Of a stretch of 64,000 bases of DNA, positions 35,803 through 45,427 are shown piece after piece. Numbering within the stretch: the first letter of the stretch is position 1; every line of letters begins with the position of its first letter. The stretch is from Haliscomenobacter sp. (GTDB lineage: Bacteria > Bacteroidota > Bacteroidia > Chitinophagales > Saprospiraceae), in the NCBI GenBank assembly GCA_016707205.1, contig JADJHZ010000013.1, positions 62,001 through 126,000 on the forward strand, in the 5' to 3' direction. A program made the position numbers and the translations under genes. The notes beneath the pieces were generated by a model. That model saw nothing but the letters and a program-made list of their open reading frames with translations, was not told where the DNA came from and did no database searches.

Positions 35803-37575
35803 ACGATATCTTTTTCTTGCCTCTACGGCGAAGGTGCTTCCAGAGTAATCGATAAACAACTTTTCGTATAAGGCTTTGGCCTTTTCCAGGTCGTTAAGGA
35901 ATTTTTCATAGAGCCCGGCCAACGCAAAGATTGAGTTGTCAGCACGAATCCCATCGCTGAATTTATCGATAATCGTTTCATACGCTCTTGCTGCTTCCTG
36001 ATATTTCCGCTGCTTTAGGTAAACCTGGGCGCGCAGGTAGGCTACGTCGTCTTCCAACGCATGTTGGGGGAACGCCTGAACGAGCGAATCCAGTTTAAGA
36101 AATGCTTCCCCAAACCGGTTCTGGAACACCAACAGGTCTGCCTCGGAATAGAGTTTAAGCGGGGTGTCGATGGAGTCCAGGCCCAGATTATCGGTTATGA
36201 ATACGGATAGATCCAGGGCGTCGTTGGAAATCAGCTTGGAGGTGGATGCTTTCAGCACGTCAAATTGAGCCTGAGCCCAGGGGAAATCACCGGAGTAATA
36301 AGCCAGGCGGGCATTGCGAAAACGCGCATCATTGCCAAGTTGGTCGTCTTTAAACGCCTTATCCACCTGAGAGTACAACAAGGTAGCTTCCCAAACTTCC
36401 TCCCGAATCAGGTACAGATCGCCCAGGATGAGTTTGGCTTCCGCCTGCTTACGGGGGTTGAGCCCGGGGTAGTCGATCATATCCTTGAGCAGGGAGATGG
36501 CTTTTTCCTGATCGTTGAGGTAATAGGCTTCCAGTTCCGCCAGTTCCATGATTAAGGGGGCGGTATTCCGGTTGTACCCCATCTGGGTGAGGAAAGAGAC
36601 GTATTCCTGCTCCAGAAGCCGGAGGTCATTTTGGGTATAGGAATACCCTTCGACGAGTTTGATCCGGCGGTACCGGAGGGAGGACAGTTTGGCGTCCAGA
36701 TAGAAAGGAGATTCCGTCCCTTTTTGGGTAACGATATAGTCGAAAGCTTCAATTGCGGGGTCATAGTCGCCATCGCTGGCGGCGATCTGGGCCATTTGGA
36801 AGATCCGGGCGCCATTCTCTTTCAACCGGCGGTCCAGGGCCCGGAGTTGCCGAAGCGCATTGCCGTAGTCTTTTTGCTGGACGAAAAGCCACGCCAGGAG
36901 TTCGGGATATTGGATTGCCTGTTCATTTTCCTGAGCCCGGGCGTATAGCTGGCGCTGTAACTCTTTATAATCCTCTTCCAGTAAGTAGCGTTGGAAAATC
37001 GTTTGTACGTTTTCCAGCCGCTCCGGATTAGCCTCCAGGCTGTTGAGGAACTGCTCGATCATTTTGGAGCCATCTCCTTTTCTTCGATACAGCTCGCCAA
37101 GGCTATAGGCGAACACATATTTATCGTTTAGCAGTTCGCTGCCTTTAACATAACTTTCTAATGCCAGATCCACTTTATTTAACCCACCGAATGTATTGGC
37201 CAGACGGATGATGGTATACCGGTCTTTGGGAAGTTTTTCAATGGCTTTCCGGTATTGGGCATTGGCTTCTTCTTCCTTAAACTGTTGCTCCAGGGCGCGG
37301 CCCAGATAGACATAGAGCTTGCCGTCGTCCGGGTTTTTGCGCAGCACACGGGCCACGGCCTTTTCGATGTCGGCATAGCGCTGGAGTTGAAGCAGGCAAT
37401 CCATGTAGCGATCGAAAACGTATTCGTTATTTTCCTGTTGCTGGAGCAGCTTTTCATAGAGCACGACGGCCTTTTCATATTCTCCGTCGTAAAAGTATTG
37501 CTGAGCCAGTTTGGCTTCCTGCGCGTTCAGTCCCAAAGACCAAACCAATGCCACGCCCAAAATCAAAAACCGCAT
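35776..37575 (-). CDS. Secreted TPR-repeat protein
   Basis: Predicted 599 residues from the ATG at 37575, where the signal peptide starts (MRFLILGVALVWSLGLNAQ); a longer frame reaches 37620 but overlaps the -7 box at 37618. TPR repeats fill most of the length (YFYDGEYEKAVVLYEKLLQQ; KYQEAARAYETIIDKFSDGIR). It is probably periplasmic, as a scaffold or outer-membrane-assembly partner; the exact role is unknown. Confidence 0.88.
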   Translation of the reverse strand: MRFLILGVALVWSLGLNAQEAKLAQQYFYDGEYEKAVVLYEKLLQQQENNEYVFDRYMDCLLQLQRYADIEKAVARVLRKNPDDGKLYVYLGRALEQQFKEEEANAQYRKAIEKLPKDRYTIIRLANTFGGLNKVDLALESYVKGSELLNDKYVFAYSLGELYRRKGDGSKMIEQFLNSLEANPERLENVQTIFQRYLLEEDYKELQRQLYARAQENEQAIQYPELLAWLFVQQKDYGNALRQLRALDRRLKENGARIFQMAQIAASDGDYDPAIEAFDYIVTQKGTESPFYLDAKLSSLRYRRIKLVEGYSYTQNDLRLLEQEYVSFLTQMGYNRNTAPLIMELAELEAYYLNDQEKAISLLKDMIDYPGLNPRKQAEAKLILGDLYLIREEVWEATLLYSQVDKAFKDDQLGNDARFRNARLAYYSGDFPWAQAQFDVLKASTSKLISNDALDLSVFITDNLGLDSIDTPLKLYSEADLLVFQNRFGEAFLKLDSLVQAFPQHALEDDVAYLRAQVYLKQRKYQEAARAYETIIDKFSDGIRADNSIFALAGLYEKFLNDLEKAKALYEKLFIDYSGSTFAVEARKRYRILRGDKVQ

Positions 37576-37617
37576 ATCCGAAAATTTTAACGTAAAAATA
37601 CCCTTTGGACCAATGTA

Positions 37618-37625
37618 CAAAGGTA
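37618..37625 (-). promoter_or_regulatory. Candidate -7 box for the secreted TPR gene
   Basis: TACCTTTG on the minus strand, a consensus match, 43 bp upstream of the chosen start. No TTTG at the expected distance. Confidence 0.5.
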
Positions 37626-37657
37626 AAAACGAGCGTTGTGGCGGAAAAGTTGCTTTT

Positions 37658-39136
37658 TTATTTCCGGTAATCGAGAGGCGGCTGGCGATCTCCCATCAGT
37701 GACTGGTATTTGAACCCTTCGCCTCGGCGTTTGAGCAGTTCGACGTTGGCCGTTTCGCAGATGGAAGGGTCATTGAACAAGTCGATCGCTGTTAGGGCCA
37801 GGGTTTTGGAGGCTATCATCATGCCTTTGGACCCGATACTCATTCCCCCGGCGGCCACAGCCTGCCAGCTGTGGGCAGAAGTGCCCGGTACCCAGGTGGC
37901 AGCGCCAAGACCGGCAGTAGGAACTACCCAGCTAATATCTCCTACATCGGTAGATCCGCCGTTGCGTTCCTCGGTGACTTCGTAGGGCTGAATAATGGCG
38001 GCCGAAGCCAGCAGCGGTTTCTTCCCGCTGAAAGACTCCTGAATCTGTTCGGCAAAGCGCTTTTCTTCCTCCGTGTACTCCATGCCTCCAACCGATTGCA
38101 GGTTGGCGTGCATGATGCGCGAAAGGGCGTCGTTCGGCATGAGGTTGTACACCCCATTGATGAGTTCGTATTCCATCCGGGTGCCGGTTCCCAGCGCCGC
38201 GCCTTCGGCAGCTTTGATGATCCGGTCTAATACGTCTTTTACTTCCTTCATTTCTGGATGGCGGGCGTAATAGTACACCTCCGCGAAAGCGGGCACTACA
38301 TTGGGGGCTTCTCCGCCTCTGGTGATGACATAGTGGATCCGGGTATCTTCCTGGACGTGTTCGCGCATCATATTGACCATATAGTTCATCGCTTCTACGG
38401 CATCCAGGGCAGAACGGCCTCGCTCGGGGGCCGCCGCCGCGTGGGACGCTTGTCCGTAAAAACGAAATTTTGCGGAAATATTGGCCAGTGAGGAGGTAGC
38501 GCTTGCCCGGTTTTCACTGGAGGGGTGCCAGTGAAGCACGGCGTCGGCGTCGTAAAACAAACCGGCTCTAACCATGTATACTTTCCCGCCTCCGCCTTCT
38601 TCTGCCGGGGTACCGTAAAACCGGATCGTACCGGATTTTCCGCTCTTTTGGAGCCATTCCTTCACGGCGATGGCCGCCGCCGCAGACCCAGCGCCAAACA
38701 GGTGGTGCCCGCAGGCATGCCCGGCTTTAACCTCCGGCCGCTCCTGCCGCAAGGGAACTGCGGCCTGCGACACTCCCGGAAGCGCGTCAAACTCGCCAAG
38801 AATCCCAATAATGGGTTTGCCCGAACCAAAAGAAGCAATAAAGGCAGTGGGAATACCTGCAACTCCCGCTTCTACGCGAAATCCCGCTTTTTTTAACTGG
38901 TCTTGCAGTAAACCGGAGCTACGGACTTCCTGATAGCCTACTTCGGCCCAATCCCATATCTTCATCGCGACTTGGGTATATTCGGAGGAAAGCGCGTCTA
39001 ACCGGGAAAGCGCGGCGGTTTTTTCTGGCGAAAGCGCGGCGGCGTTTCCGATCTGTGCATGTACCGTTCCCGCCTCCGCCAGGAGTGCCAGGGTGAAAAC
39101 GAAAGCTATCTGCCGCATGGTCTTGTGTCTGATCAT
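37658..39136 (-). CDS. Secreted M20-family amidohydrolase
   Basis: Predicted 492 residues. The ATG at 39136 overlaps the TGA of the upstream oxidoreductase gene (ATGA), indicating translational coupling; the signal peptide follows (MRQIAFVFTLALLAEAGTVHAQ). M20D-like metal-site segments are visible: GHACGHHLFGAGSA and GTPAEEGGGGKVYMV, with a dimerisation domain between (YGQASHAAAAPERGRSALDA). The relatives include AbgB and aminoacylase-type hydrolases that cut N-acyl or amide bonds. It is likely periplasmic. Confidence 0.93.
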   Translation of the reverse strand: MIRHKTMRQIAFVFTLALLAEAGTVHAQIGNAAALSPEKTAALSRLDALSSEYTQVAMKIWDWAEVGYQEVRSSGLLQDQLKKAGFRVEAGVAGIPTAFIASFGSGKPIIGILGEFDALPGVSQAAVPLRQERPEVKAGHACGHHLFGAGSAAAAIAVKEWLQKSGKSGTIRFYGTPAEEGGGGKVYMVRAGLFYDADAVLHWHPSSENRASATSSLANISAKFRFYGQASHAAAAPERGRSALDAVEAMNYMVNMMREHVQEDTRIHYVITRGGEAPNVVPAFAEVYYYARHPEMKEVKDVLDRIIKAAEGAALGTGTRMEYELINGVYNLMPNDALSRIMHANLQSVGGMEYTEEEKRFAEQIQESFSGKKPLLASAAIIQPYEVTEERNGGSTDVGDISWVVPTAGLGAATWVPGTSAHSWQAVAAGGMSIGSKGMMIASKTLALTAIDLFNDPSICETANVELLKRRGEGFKYQSLMGDRQPPLDYRK

Positions 39137-40722
39137 AATGCTATTTTTTGAATGATGTTCTTTCGGGTCAGTACGGATGCCGTCACCATCGCCGAGCTCA
39201 ATGCACCGGCAATCCCGCAACTGATGAGATCTTGCCCGGTCAGGTATAGGCCTTTAAATGGGGTGTACACGCTGATTTCCCGGCTGGCGAACCGCTTGGG
39301 GGTATGCTCCAATCCGTAGATTTCCCCCTGGGGGTAGTTGACAAAATGCCGGGTTGACAACGGGGTAGAAAGCTCCTGGTAGGTAATTTTCCCTTTCAGC
39401 TGCGGCATGACGTCAAAGAACCGGTCGAGCATTCGCTGGGAAACGGAGGCTTTCAACTGGTCGTAGGCTTCTCCCCGGTTTTTCCAGGGCGCCGTTTCCC
39501 ACGCTTTAAACCGCTCAAATGTTCCCAGGGTGATCAGCTCAATGGTGCTGCGGCCGGGGTACCGGCGCTGAAAATCGGGGTCTTTGGCGGCGGGAAAAGA
39601 AGCGTAAAGTAAAGGCAGTTCTGCCTGGTCCGGGTTAGCCAGATACCGCTCGAGGTTTTCGTCGTGGTTGGGATTGTCCGGATAGATCCAGAGGTTGGTT
39701 TTGGTCAGGCCCAAATCTTCCGGTGTGCCTTCCAGGCCGAGATATAAGCAAAGATGTGCGGCGGAAGGCGCTATCCGGTTGTATTGGCTGGCAGAGGGCG
39801 CGGTCGTTTTTTCGTCGCGGAGCAACTGGTTATACGTCACATGCACGCCGGCGCTGCTCACCACCACCGGAGCAGTGATCTCTGTGCCATCCGCCATACG
39901 GACGCCGGTAATGTGCTTCCCGGAAGTCAGGATGCGCTCCACTTCTGCGGAAACAAAAACCGCTCCCCCAGCCGCTTCGATCACAGGTTCTACGGTGTCG
40001 AAAATTCTGGCGGATCCTCCAACGGGATAGGCGGCGCCGTTGAGGTAATGGCGGGCGACCATGGCATGCATCATAAAGCTGCTTTGAGCGGGAGGCAGGC
40101 CATAGTCTCCAAATTGCCCGGTAAGGACTCCGATCAGCTCTTCATTGGAAGTCAGCCCCTGCATGACCTCCCGGGTAGTTCGGGAATAAAACCGCCGGCT
40201 TTGGCGGCTGACCCAAGGGCCGGCGATCCGGCGGAGAAGACCGGGCATAGCCCGCGTCATAAAAAGCCCGCGTCCCGAGCTCGACGCCTGGCGGATCAGG
40301 GAAAGGTATTGATCGATTGCAGCCTGATCCCGGGCGTCTGGAAAATACCCCTTCATGTTGGCCCGGAAGGCTTCCGTTCCTTTTACGAAATCATACGTCC
40401 TGCTGCCAAAGATGATCCGGTCGTAAACGTCTCCCATATCCGCCCAATCCAACTGCTCCTCGGTAATGTAATCGAACGCCTTTCTGAGGAGGGCGTTTTT
40501 TCGTTGTACGTCTCCGATGTAATGGATGCCTACATCCCACTCAAAGTCGCGCCGTTTGAATACATGGGTAAACCCACCCGGGGTATAGTGCCGCTCCAGC
40601 ACCAGGCAGCGCTTTCCTTCCTTTGCCAGAATAGCCGCCAAGCCCATACCGCTCATTCCGGAGCCGATAATGACGACGTCGTAAACCCCTTCGGGTTTTT
40701 GTCTTTTGTAGGAGTAGGGCAT
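39133..40722 (-). CDS. FAD-dependent phytoene dehydrogenase/RetSat-like oxidoreductase
   Basis: Predicted 529 residues. The N-terminal dinucleotide-binding motif is VVIIGSGMSGMGLAAILA, followed by the LVLERHYTPGGFTHVFKR signature seen in CrtI and all-trans-retinol 13,14-reductase relatives. The C-terminal FAD segment is GLYLTGQDLISCGIAGA. The substrate is probably a polyene or isoprenoid lipid, but no carotenoid genes are adjacent. It is coupled to the M20 hydrolase by an ATGA overlap, which is an unusual pairing. Confidence 0.9.
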   Translation of the reverse strand: MPYSYKRQKPEGVYDVVIIGSGMSGMGLAAILAKEGKRCLVLERHYTPGGFTHVFKRRDFEWDVGIHYIGDVQRKNALLRKAFDYITEEQLDWADMGDVYDRIIFGSRTYDFVKGTEAFRANMKGYFPDARDQAAIDQYLSLIRQASSSGRGLFMTRAMPGLLRRIAGPWVSRQSRRFYSRTTREVMQGLTSNEELIGVLTGQFGDYGLPPAQSSFMMHAMVARHYLNGAAYPVGGSARIFDTVEPVIEAAGGAVFVSAEVERILTSGKHITGVRMADGTEITAPVVVSSAGVHVTYNQLLRDEKTTAPSASQYNRIAPSAAHLCLYLGLEGTPEDLGLTKTNLWIYPDNPNHDENLERYLANPDQAELPLLYASFPAAKDPDFQRRYPGRSTIELITLGTFERFKAWETAPWKNRGEAYDQLKASVSQRMLDRFFDVMPQLKGKITYQELSTPLSTRHFVNYPQGEIYGLEHTPKRFASREISVYTPFKGLYLTGQDLISCGIAGALSSAMVTASVLTRKNIIQKIAL

Positions 40723-40887
40723 AGGGTAAGGTTATTTTTTCTTGAATTTAAAGGAGGTAAAGTGGTTAGGAGCACAGGGGCCCTGATCAAGGGAATAGTA
40801 CGCTCTTTGGCCATTTTTCCTTTAACGCTTTCGCGAAATTAGAAAATGGCGGTAAAAGGTTTGCCAAAAGGCCTGAATAAAGCCATT

Positions 40888-41889
40888 TTATCGAACAAAA
40901 AACTTTTCGGTCTTCACTTTTCCATTTTGCCACACGTTGCGTTGCCAGGAGCTTTCATCGTTCATGGGCACCCAGCGCATTTCTTCTTTTCGGTAGTGCC
41001 AGTCTTTGTCCTTTTGGAAGAAAAGCTGTTCGCCCGTGGTTTCCACAAACTTCAAAATTTCGTTGTCGTGGTAGTTTTGCTCATCCTTATCCGTATAGGC
41101 GAGCTGGGCCATTTCCGAATAATACTCGTTTAGGGTGATGAGTAAATCGTTCAACACCACATCCATCTCCTGGATATTGAGGCCGGTCTTCCGGGCTTCG
41201 AGGAGGGTGATGGGATAACTGTGCGAGGGGTACTCTTCATTAAGATGGGTGCTGATGCGATTGGCTTGATCGAGGTCGGTCAGGTGGTAGGAAAGAATTT
41301 CGGTAGTCAGTTTAATGGAAAGGGAACTGGCGCGATCCACTGCCCCAAAAACCAGGGGATGAATATATTGGTAGATGGCATTATAGGGGTTTTGGTCATG
41401 CGGTTGGCGTTTGGCCTCCCAAAGGCGCATGACCCGCTCCAGTTCGTTCTGGCTTACACTGACGAGGTCGTTGTATTTGTCTACTGGAGAAAGATCGTGG
41501 GTGATGGACGTGTCGATGGCTGACAGAAAAGCGAGGGGGCCCATGCGGATTTCATTGGCGCCAAGGGCCAGCATGGTTGCCGCCGATGCGCACTCCAACG
41601 GCACGAGCGCAATGATTTCTTTATAATAGGCTCGTAACAGGTGGACAATGCGCAGGGACCCTTTTCCAGATCCTCCATCGCTTTTGATAAAGAGAAAAAG
41701 CCGTTCGTGCCCCACCCGGTCTTTAAGGATCTTGTAAAAGGCGTTGACGTCCTCGAGGGCGATCCGGCTATTGGTGGATACCCAATAGGAAAGGAAATCG
41801 CCGTCGAGATGTTGGCTGATTTTTTGAATCGCTGCCTGGGTTTCTTCAAACCGGATCGGGGGCTTCTTGTGGGGATTAGGTTTTTTCAT
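40888..41889 (-). CDS. ClpP-fold serine protease-like protein (SDH/SppA-type)
   Basis: Predicted 333 residues from the ATG at 41889. The core resembles the ClpP/crotonase fold of serine dehydrogenase proteinases: LFLFIKSDGGSGKGSLRI as the glycine-rich strand and ECASAATMLALGANEIRMG with a serine in the nucleophile position. No signal peptide or membrane helix is obvious. The upstream frame is open to 41937, but this would overlap the candidate promoter box at 41913. The C-terminal 80 residues are charged and aromatic. Substrates are unknown. Confidence 0.82.
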   Translation of the reverse strand: MKKPNPHKKPPIRFEETQAAIQKISQHLDGDFLSYWVSTNSRIALEDVNAFYKILKDRVGHERLFLFIKSDGGSGKGSLRIVHLLRAYYKEIIALVPLECASAATMLALGANEIRMGPLAFLSAIDTSITHDLSPVDKYNDLVSVSQNELERVMRLWEAKRQPHDQNPYNAIYQYIHPLVFGAVDRASSLSIKLTTEILSYHLTDLDQANRISTHLNEEYPSHSYPITLLEARKTGLNIQEMDVVLNDLLITLNEYYSEMAQLAYTDKDEQNYHDNEILKFVETTGEQLFFQKDKDWHYRKEEMRWVPMNDESSWQRNVWQNGKVKTEKFFVR

Positions 41890-41912
41890 GGAGTAAATTT
41901 TTGAAAAAGTAC

Positions 41913-41920
41913 CAAATTTA
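41913..41920 (-). promoter_or_regulatory. Candidate -7 box for the ClpP-fold gene
   Basis: TAAATTTG on the minus strand matches the consensus and supports the start at 41889. A CAAA (TTTG on the minus strand) at 41935-41938 gives a short 14-bp spacer. Confidence 0.45.
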
Positions 41921-41968
41921 GATTTACCGGAAAACAAAACTCAACACCTTTAAATTCCATGGTTGTGG

Positions 41969-41976
41969 TAAATTTG
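41969..41976 (+). promoter_or_regulatory. Candidate -7 box for the lipoprotein gene
   Basis: TAAATTTG on the plus strand, 61 bp before the lipoprotein start; faces away from the box at 41913. Confidence 0.5.
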
Positions 41977-42037
41977 TCTCCGGAACTTATCCATCTGAAA
42001 AAATTGACGTCTGATTCATCCAGAAATTTTTCCCATT

Positions 42038-42529
42038 ATGAAATCGCATGCATTCCCATTCGCGCTGATTCTGGTTTTGAGTATTTTCTTGGTCTCCTGC
42101 GGGGGTAAAAAGGGGGATGCCGGCGCCGGAGGCGAAGGGCAAACCACGCCAACGGAAGCGGCCGCCCAAGAAAACCTGCCTGCTAAATTGGCGATGAATG
42201 AAATTCCGCTCGACGCGGTAGACAAAATGGTCAAAATTATCGAAGCCGACTCGAATTGGCTGCAACGGGTAAAAGATAAAGCCGCTACAGACAATGTGCC
42301 GCTGGTCTTCCAATTAAAGGACGACGCCCGGTTCTTCCTTTTTGAGCATCAGGGCGAATACGGCGTGGTGTCTATTCCCGAGGAGATTGTGCAGGCGGAA
42401 ATCGGCAATATCAAAGGCAATGCCGAGTGGCTGAGCTCGGTGGAGCGCCAGGCTAAAGAACAAGGGATTTCGCTGGAGGAGGCCCTTCGTAAAAACGCCC
42501 TCTTCATGATTGACCAGCGCCTGAAATAG
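42038..42529 (+). CDS. Small lipoprotein, function unknown
   Basis: Predicted 163 residues. The signal peptide ends in a good lipobox (SIFLVSCGGKKGD), cysteine at about residue 21, followed by a Gly/Thr/Ala-rich linker. The mature domain is mostly helical and charged (ALRKNALFMIDQRLK at the end). The C-terminal half resembles the PCP-like/chaperone-type small domains seen in amyloid-associated proteins only loosely; I make no functional call. It converges on the DUF5916 gene 8 bp away. Confidence 0.85.
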   Translation: MKSHAFPFALILVLSIFLVSCGGKKGDAGAGGEGQTTPTEAAAQENLPAKLAMNEIPLDAVDKMVKIIEADSNWLQRVKDKAATDNVPLVFQLKDDARFFLFEHQGEYGVVSIPEEIVQAEIGNIKGNAEWLSSVERQAKEQGISLEEALRKNALFMIDQRLK

Positions 42530-42537
42530 GGCTTTCG

Positions 42538-44742
42538 CTACAGGTTGAGCCAGTACGTTAGCTTGGCGACCAGACTTCGGCTCTTCGGACCAAAGGAGGG
42601 CTCGATGAGGTAGTTGTCCGTGTACACCAGAAAGAAATCCGACATCGGAGCAAAACGCCACTGGAAGCGGCTGTTGACATTGAAGTTGTTCGATTGGGTG
42701 TTGTATTGAATAAACGTATTCCAGAATACGCTGGTACTGAAGTTGAACTCCAATCTGGCGCCAAGCAGCGTGAGGTCTGCTCGTCCGTAGGGGTCCGGGA
42801 AGCGAAGGAAATTTTGCTCCAGATTAAGGCTGAAAAGCCCCCAGGGCTGACGCCGGAAATTCAGCCCGGCGCGGTAGGTGAATTTGGAACCGCCATAAAA
42901 CGACCCATAGACGGCAAACAGGTCGTAGCTAAACAACTTCCTTCGGTCGCCATCGTATTGCATGTTGAACTCAAAATTGTCGTATTCTTTGGCATGCAGC
43001 GGCGTATCTCCGGTAAAGGTGAACGGGAATTGCAGGTTGATGTAATTGTTGTTCAACCGGAAGCGGAGCATGGTCGTATTCTTATACACGATGAAATACC
43101 GAAGGCGGGTGTACCAGTCGGTCAAGCCGATCCCCTCGTTAAACGTGGGCAGGTTTTCCAGCCCAAACCAATGCTGATTGATCCGGGGGTGGTTCTTGGG
43201 CAGGTAATAGTAATCGATCATATTCAGGGCGGTGGTATACCCAAGCCGGATAAAGGTGTCGCGTTCGGCGTCGTAGTTCGCTACCTGGGGAACGAAGCCC
43301 ATATCGGCATAATAATTGGAGCGCACGTGGCTGGCATCGATGAAGGTGCGGAAGTTCTTCCCGTTGTAGGAAATGTTTCCGGTCAGGGCGTAGGCATTCT
43401 CGTTGATCCCCTCCTTATACGACTGGTGGAATCCCGCGAGTCCGGACCATTTCCCGTCCGAGCTGATCAAGTTCATCGCCAAGCCGGCATTGCGACCGTA
43501 TTCATCGCCTGTGGATTCCTTCACGTCGGTGGCCTGGCGGTTCAGAAAATATCCTCGTACTACCGAGCGCTTGAAGATCCGTTGGTGAAGGGCGAGCGCG
43601 GCGTAATTCTGGCCGGGATTTGCAGTTTCGTTTTTTGTTTGCACGTCCATGATCCCGATGCGGGTTTTTTCGCCGATGCTTCCGCTCAGGCGGGCGCCAA
43701 AAAGGATGGGAACAGGCGCGCCGTCGCTGTTCAAGCCAATCGTTCGGGAGAAAAAGGGTTGGGTTTGGTTCATTCCAAAGGAGCCGAAAATATCCCCGTT
43801 TTCCAGGAAAAACGTCCGCCGTTCCGGAAAAAAAATGCTGAACCGGGTCAGATTGGTGACTTGCTGGTCGACCTCCACCTGGGAAAAATCGGGGTTGACC
43901 GCCAAATCCAGGTTGAGGGAAGAGGTTACCGCCCATTTGGCGTCCAACCCGGCATCGGCTTGAAATTCAGGATCCTTTCCCTGGGCTTGGGTTTCGTCTA
44001 TCCGGGCGGTAACGAAGGGGATTAAAGAGCCGTTGGCTTTGACTTTTTTCGGGGGTTGGTCCCAGGAGAGCGTTCCCAGGTAGCCCAGGTCGTGATTCTC
44101 AAATTGCAGGGGCACGCGGGTCCAGGTGTGTTCTTCGTTCCGTTTTTTGTCCATCCGGCCGAAGTTGATCCCCCATTCGGCAAGGTTCTCTTCAAAACGA
44201 AGGCTACGGAAGGGGATAGCGATTTCAGCGGTCCAATGATCCCCGTTTTGGCGGGTAGCGGAATACCATTTGTTGTCCCAGTTGGTGTCGACATCGTTAA
44301 TGGATATTAAGGCCTCGGTTTGAGCGCCGGCGGCATTCACGAGAAAAGCAAACCCATTGGTTTTTTCGTTGAGGGGGTCCAAAACGATAAAGAACGCGTC
44401 GCTGTCGTCTATCCGGCTGTCCCGCCGAAGTGTTTGGATGATCTGGTCGCCCGAGTCGGCGCAAACAACGGCAATGAGCAAGAATTCCTCGTTATAGGTC
44501 AGCCGGACCTCGGTGCCAAACCGGGAGCGCGCGTCATCGACGGGAAAATGCACCCAGAAATCCCGGGCTGTTGCGGCAGCACTCCAGGCGGGGTCATCCA
44601 GAACGCCGTCGATAGTGACGTCCAATGTGGTCTTTTGGATTTCCAACCGGTAAGCAGGATCCGCACCGGGCGGTTGGGCATGCGCTGGCTCAGCCAACCA
44701 CAAAAAAGAACATACGCTAAGGGCCGTGTAGAGTAATTTCAT
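42538..44742 (-). CDS. DUF5916 outer-membrane protein, second copy
   Basis: Predicted 734 residues with a signal peptide (about 1-22), a CBM9-like N-terminal domain (VTIDGVLDDPAWSAAATARDF) and the DUF5916 barrel. The blocks NLDLAVNPDFSQVEVDQQVTN and NSRFQWRFAPMSDFFLVYTDN are nearly the same as in the copy at 18.3-20.5 kb, as is the C-terminal KLTYWLNL. The two are clear paralogues. The CMD-like gene ends 76 bp upstream of its start, so cotranscription with the sulfatase cluster is possible. Confidence 0.9.
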   Translation of the reverse strand: MKLLYTALSVCSFLWLAEPAHAQPPGADPAYRLEIQKTTLDVTIDGVLDDPAWSAAATARDFWVHFPVDDARSRFGTEVRLTYNEEFLLIAVVCADSGDQIIQTLRRDSRIDDSDAFFIVLDPLNEKTNGFAFLVNAAGAQTEALISINDVDTNWDNKWYSATRQNGDHWTAEIAIPFRSLRFEENLAEWGINFGRMDKKRNEEHTWTRVPLQFENHDLGYLGTLSWDQPPKKVKANGSLIPFVTARIDETQAQGKDPEFQADAGLDAKWAVTSSLNLDLAVNPDFSQVEVDQQVTNLTRFSIFFPERRTFFLENGDIFGSFGMNQTQPFFSRTIGLNSDGAPVPILFGARLSGSIGEKTRIGIMDVQTKNETANPGQNYAALALHQRIFKRSVVRGYFLNRQATDVKESTGDEYGRNAGLAMNLISSDGKWSGLAGFHQSYKEGINENAYALTGNISYNGKNFRTFIDASHVRSNYYADMGFVPQVANYDAERDTFIRLGYTTALNMIDYYYLPKNHPRINQHWFGLENLPTFNEGIGLTDWYTRLRYFIVYKNTTMLRFRLNNNYINLQFPFTFTGDTPLHAKEYDNFEFNMQYDGDRRKLFSYDLFAVYGSFYGGSKFTYRAGLNFRRQPWGLFSLNLEQNFLRFPDPYGRADLTLLGARLEFNFSTSVFWNTFIQYNTQSNNFNVNSRFQWRFAPMSDFFLVYTDNYLIEPSFGPKSRSLVAKLTYWLNL

Positions 44743-44818
44743 AGGGCCGGGTGTTTTAAGGGTACAGGTTTCCTTCGTTTTTTTCTAAAAGACGCGATCA
44801 GCAAAAAAACGTTGCAGC

Positions 44819-45415
44819 CTATTTTTCGAGGTGCTTGCCTCCAGTCCAGCCATGACCGCTAAGCCATTGCGTTCCGGAATCCACTGCGCCATTTTCCAGG
44901 GAAGTGCCCATCGAGTCGTTCCAGCGATTAAGGTAACCAAACAGGGCGATCACGCCCATGATCTCGACGATTTCCCCATCGTCCCAGTGGGCGCGGACGC
45001 GTTCCATGATGCCCTGGTCGACGGAGTTTGGAACGGTAGAAGCAGCAATGGCCAGGTCGAGGGCGGCGCGTTCGGCGTCTGAGAACGCCGGGTGCGTGGG
45101 GTATTCCCAGATATGTTGTAGTTGTTCTTCCGGAGCGCCATAGCGTTCGGCTGCCCGGATGGTATGGGCCTGACAATACTGGCATCCGGTAGCCCGGCTG
45201 GAAACAAAAGCGATCAGGCGTTTGAGTGCGCTGGTCACCCGGCCTTCATTGGCCATAACAGCTTTGTTGAGCTCGATGAATGCCTTGGCGATAGCCGGGC
45301 GGCGTTGCATCGTCAAAACGCTGTTTGGAGGAAACCCCAGGGTTTCCTGAAAAAACAAGGCCAAACGGGCTACTTCGTCGTTGTGGTCGGAAGGAAGAGG
45401 CGGAACAAGAGGCAT
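44819..45415 (-). CDS. Carboxymuconolactone decarboxylase-like (AhpD-fold) protein
   Basis: Predicted 198 residues. The AhpD/CMD redox motif is C78-Q-Y-C81 followed by H84 (GCQYCQAHT), as in peroxidase-type members. The surrounding helices fit the all-alpha fold. Such proteins act as alkylhydroperoxidases or as decarboxylase-like enzymes; a redox role is more likely given the intact CxxC. It starts 12 bp after the sulfatase stop. Confidence 0.88.
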   Translation of the reverse strand: MPLVPPLPSDHNDEVARLALFFQETLGFPPNSVLTMQRRPAIAKAFIELNKAVMANEGRVTSALKRLIAFVSSRATGCQYCQAHTIRAAERYGAPEEQLQHIWEYPTHPAFSDAERAALDLAIAASTVPNSVDQGIMERVRAHWDDGEIVEIMGVIALFGYLNRWNDSMGTSLENGAVDSGTQWLSGHGWTGGKHLEK

Positions 45416-45427
45416 TAACGGTTTATT

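Noticed and set aside
42694..44025. 443-codon open frame on the plus strand
   Set aside because: Antisense to the DUF5916 gene, composition typical of a shadow frame.
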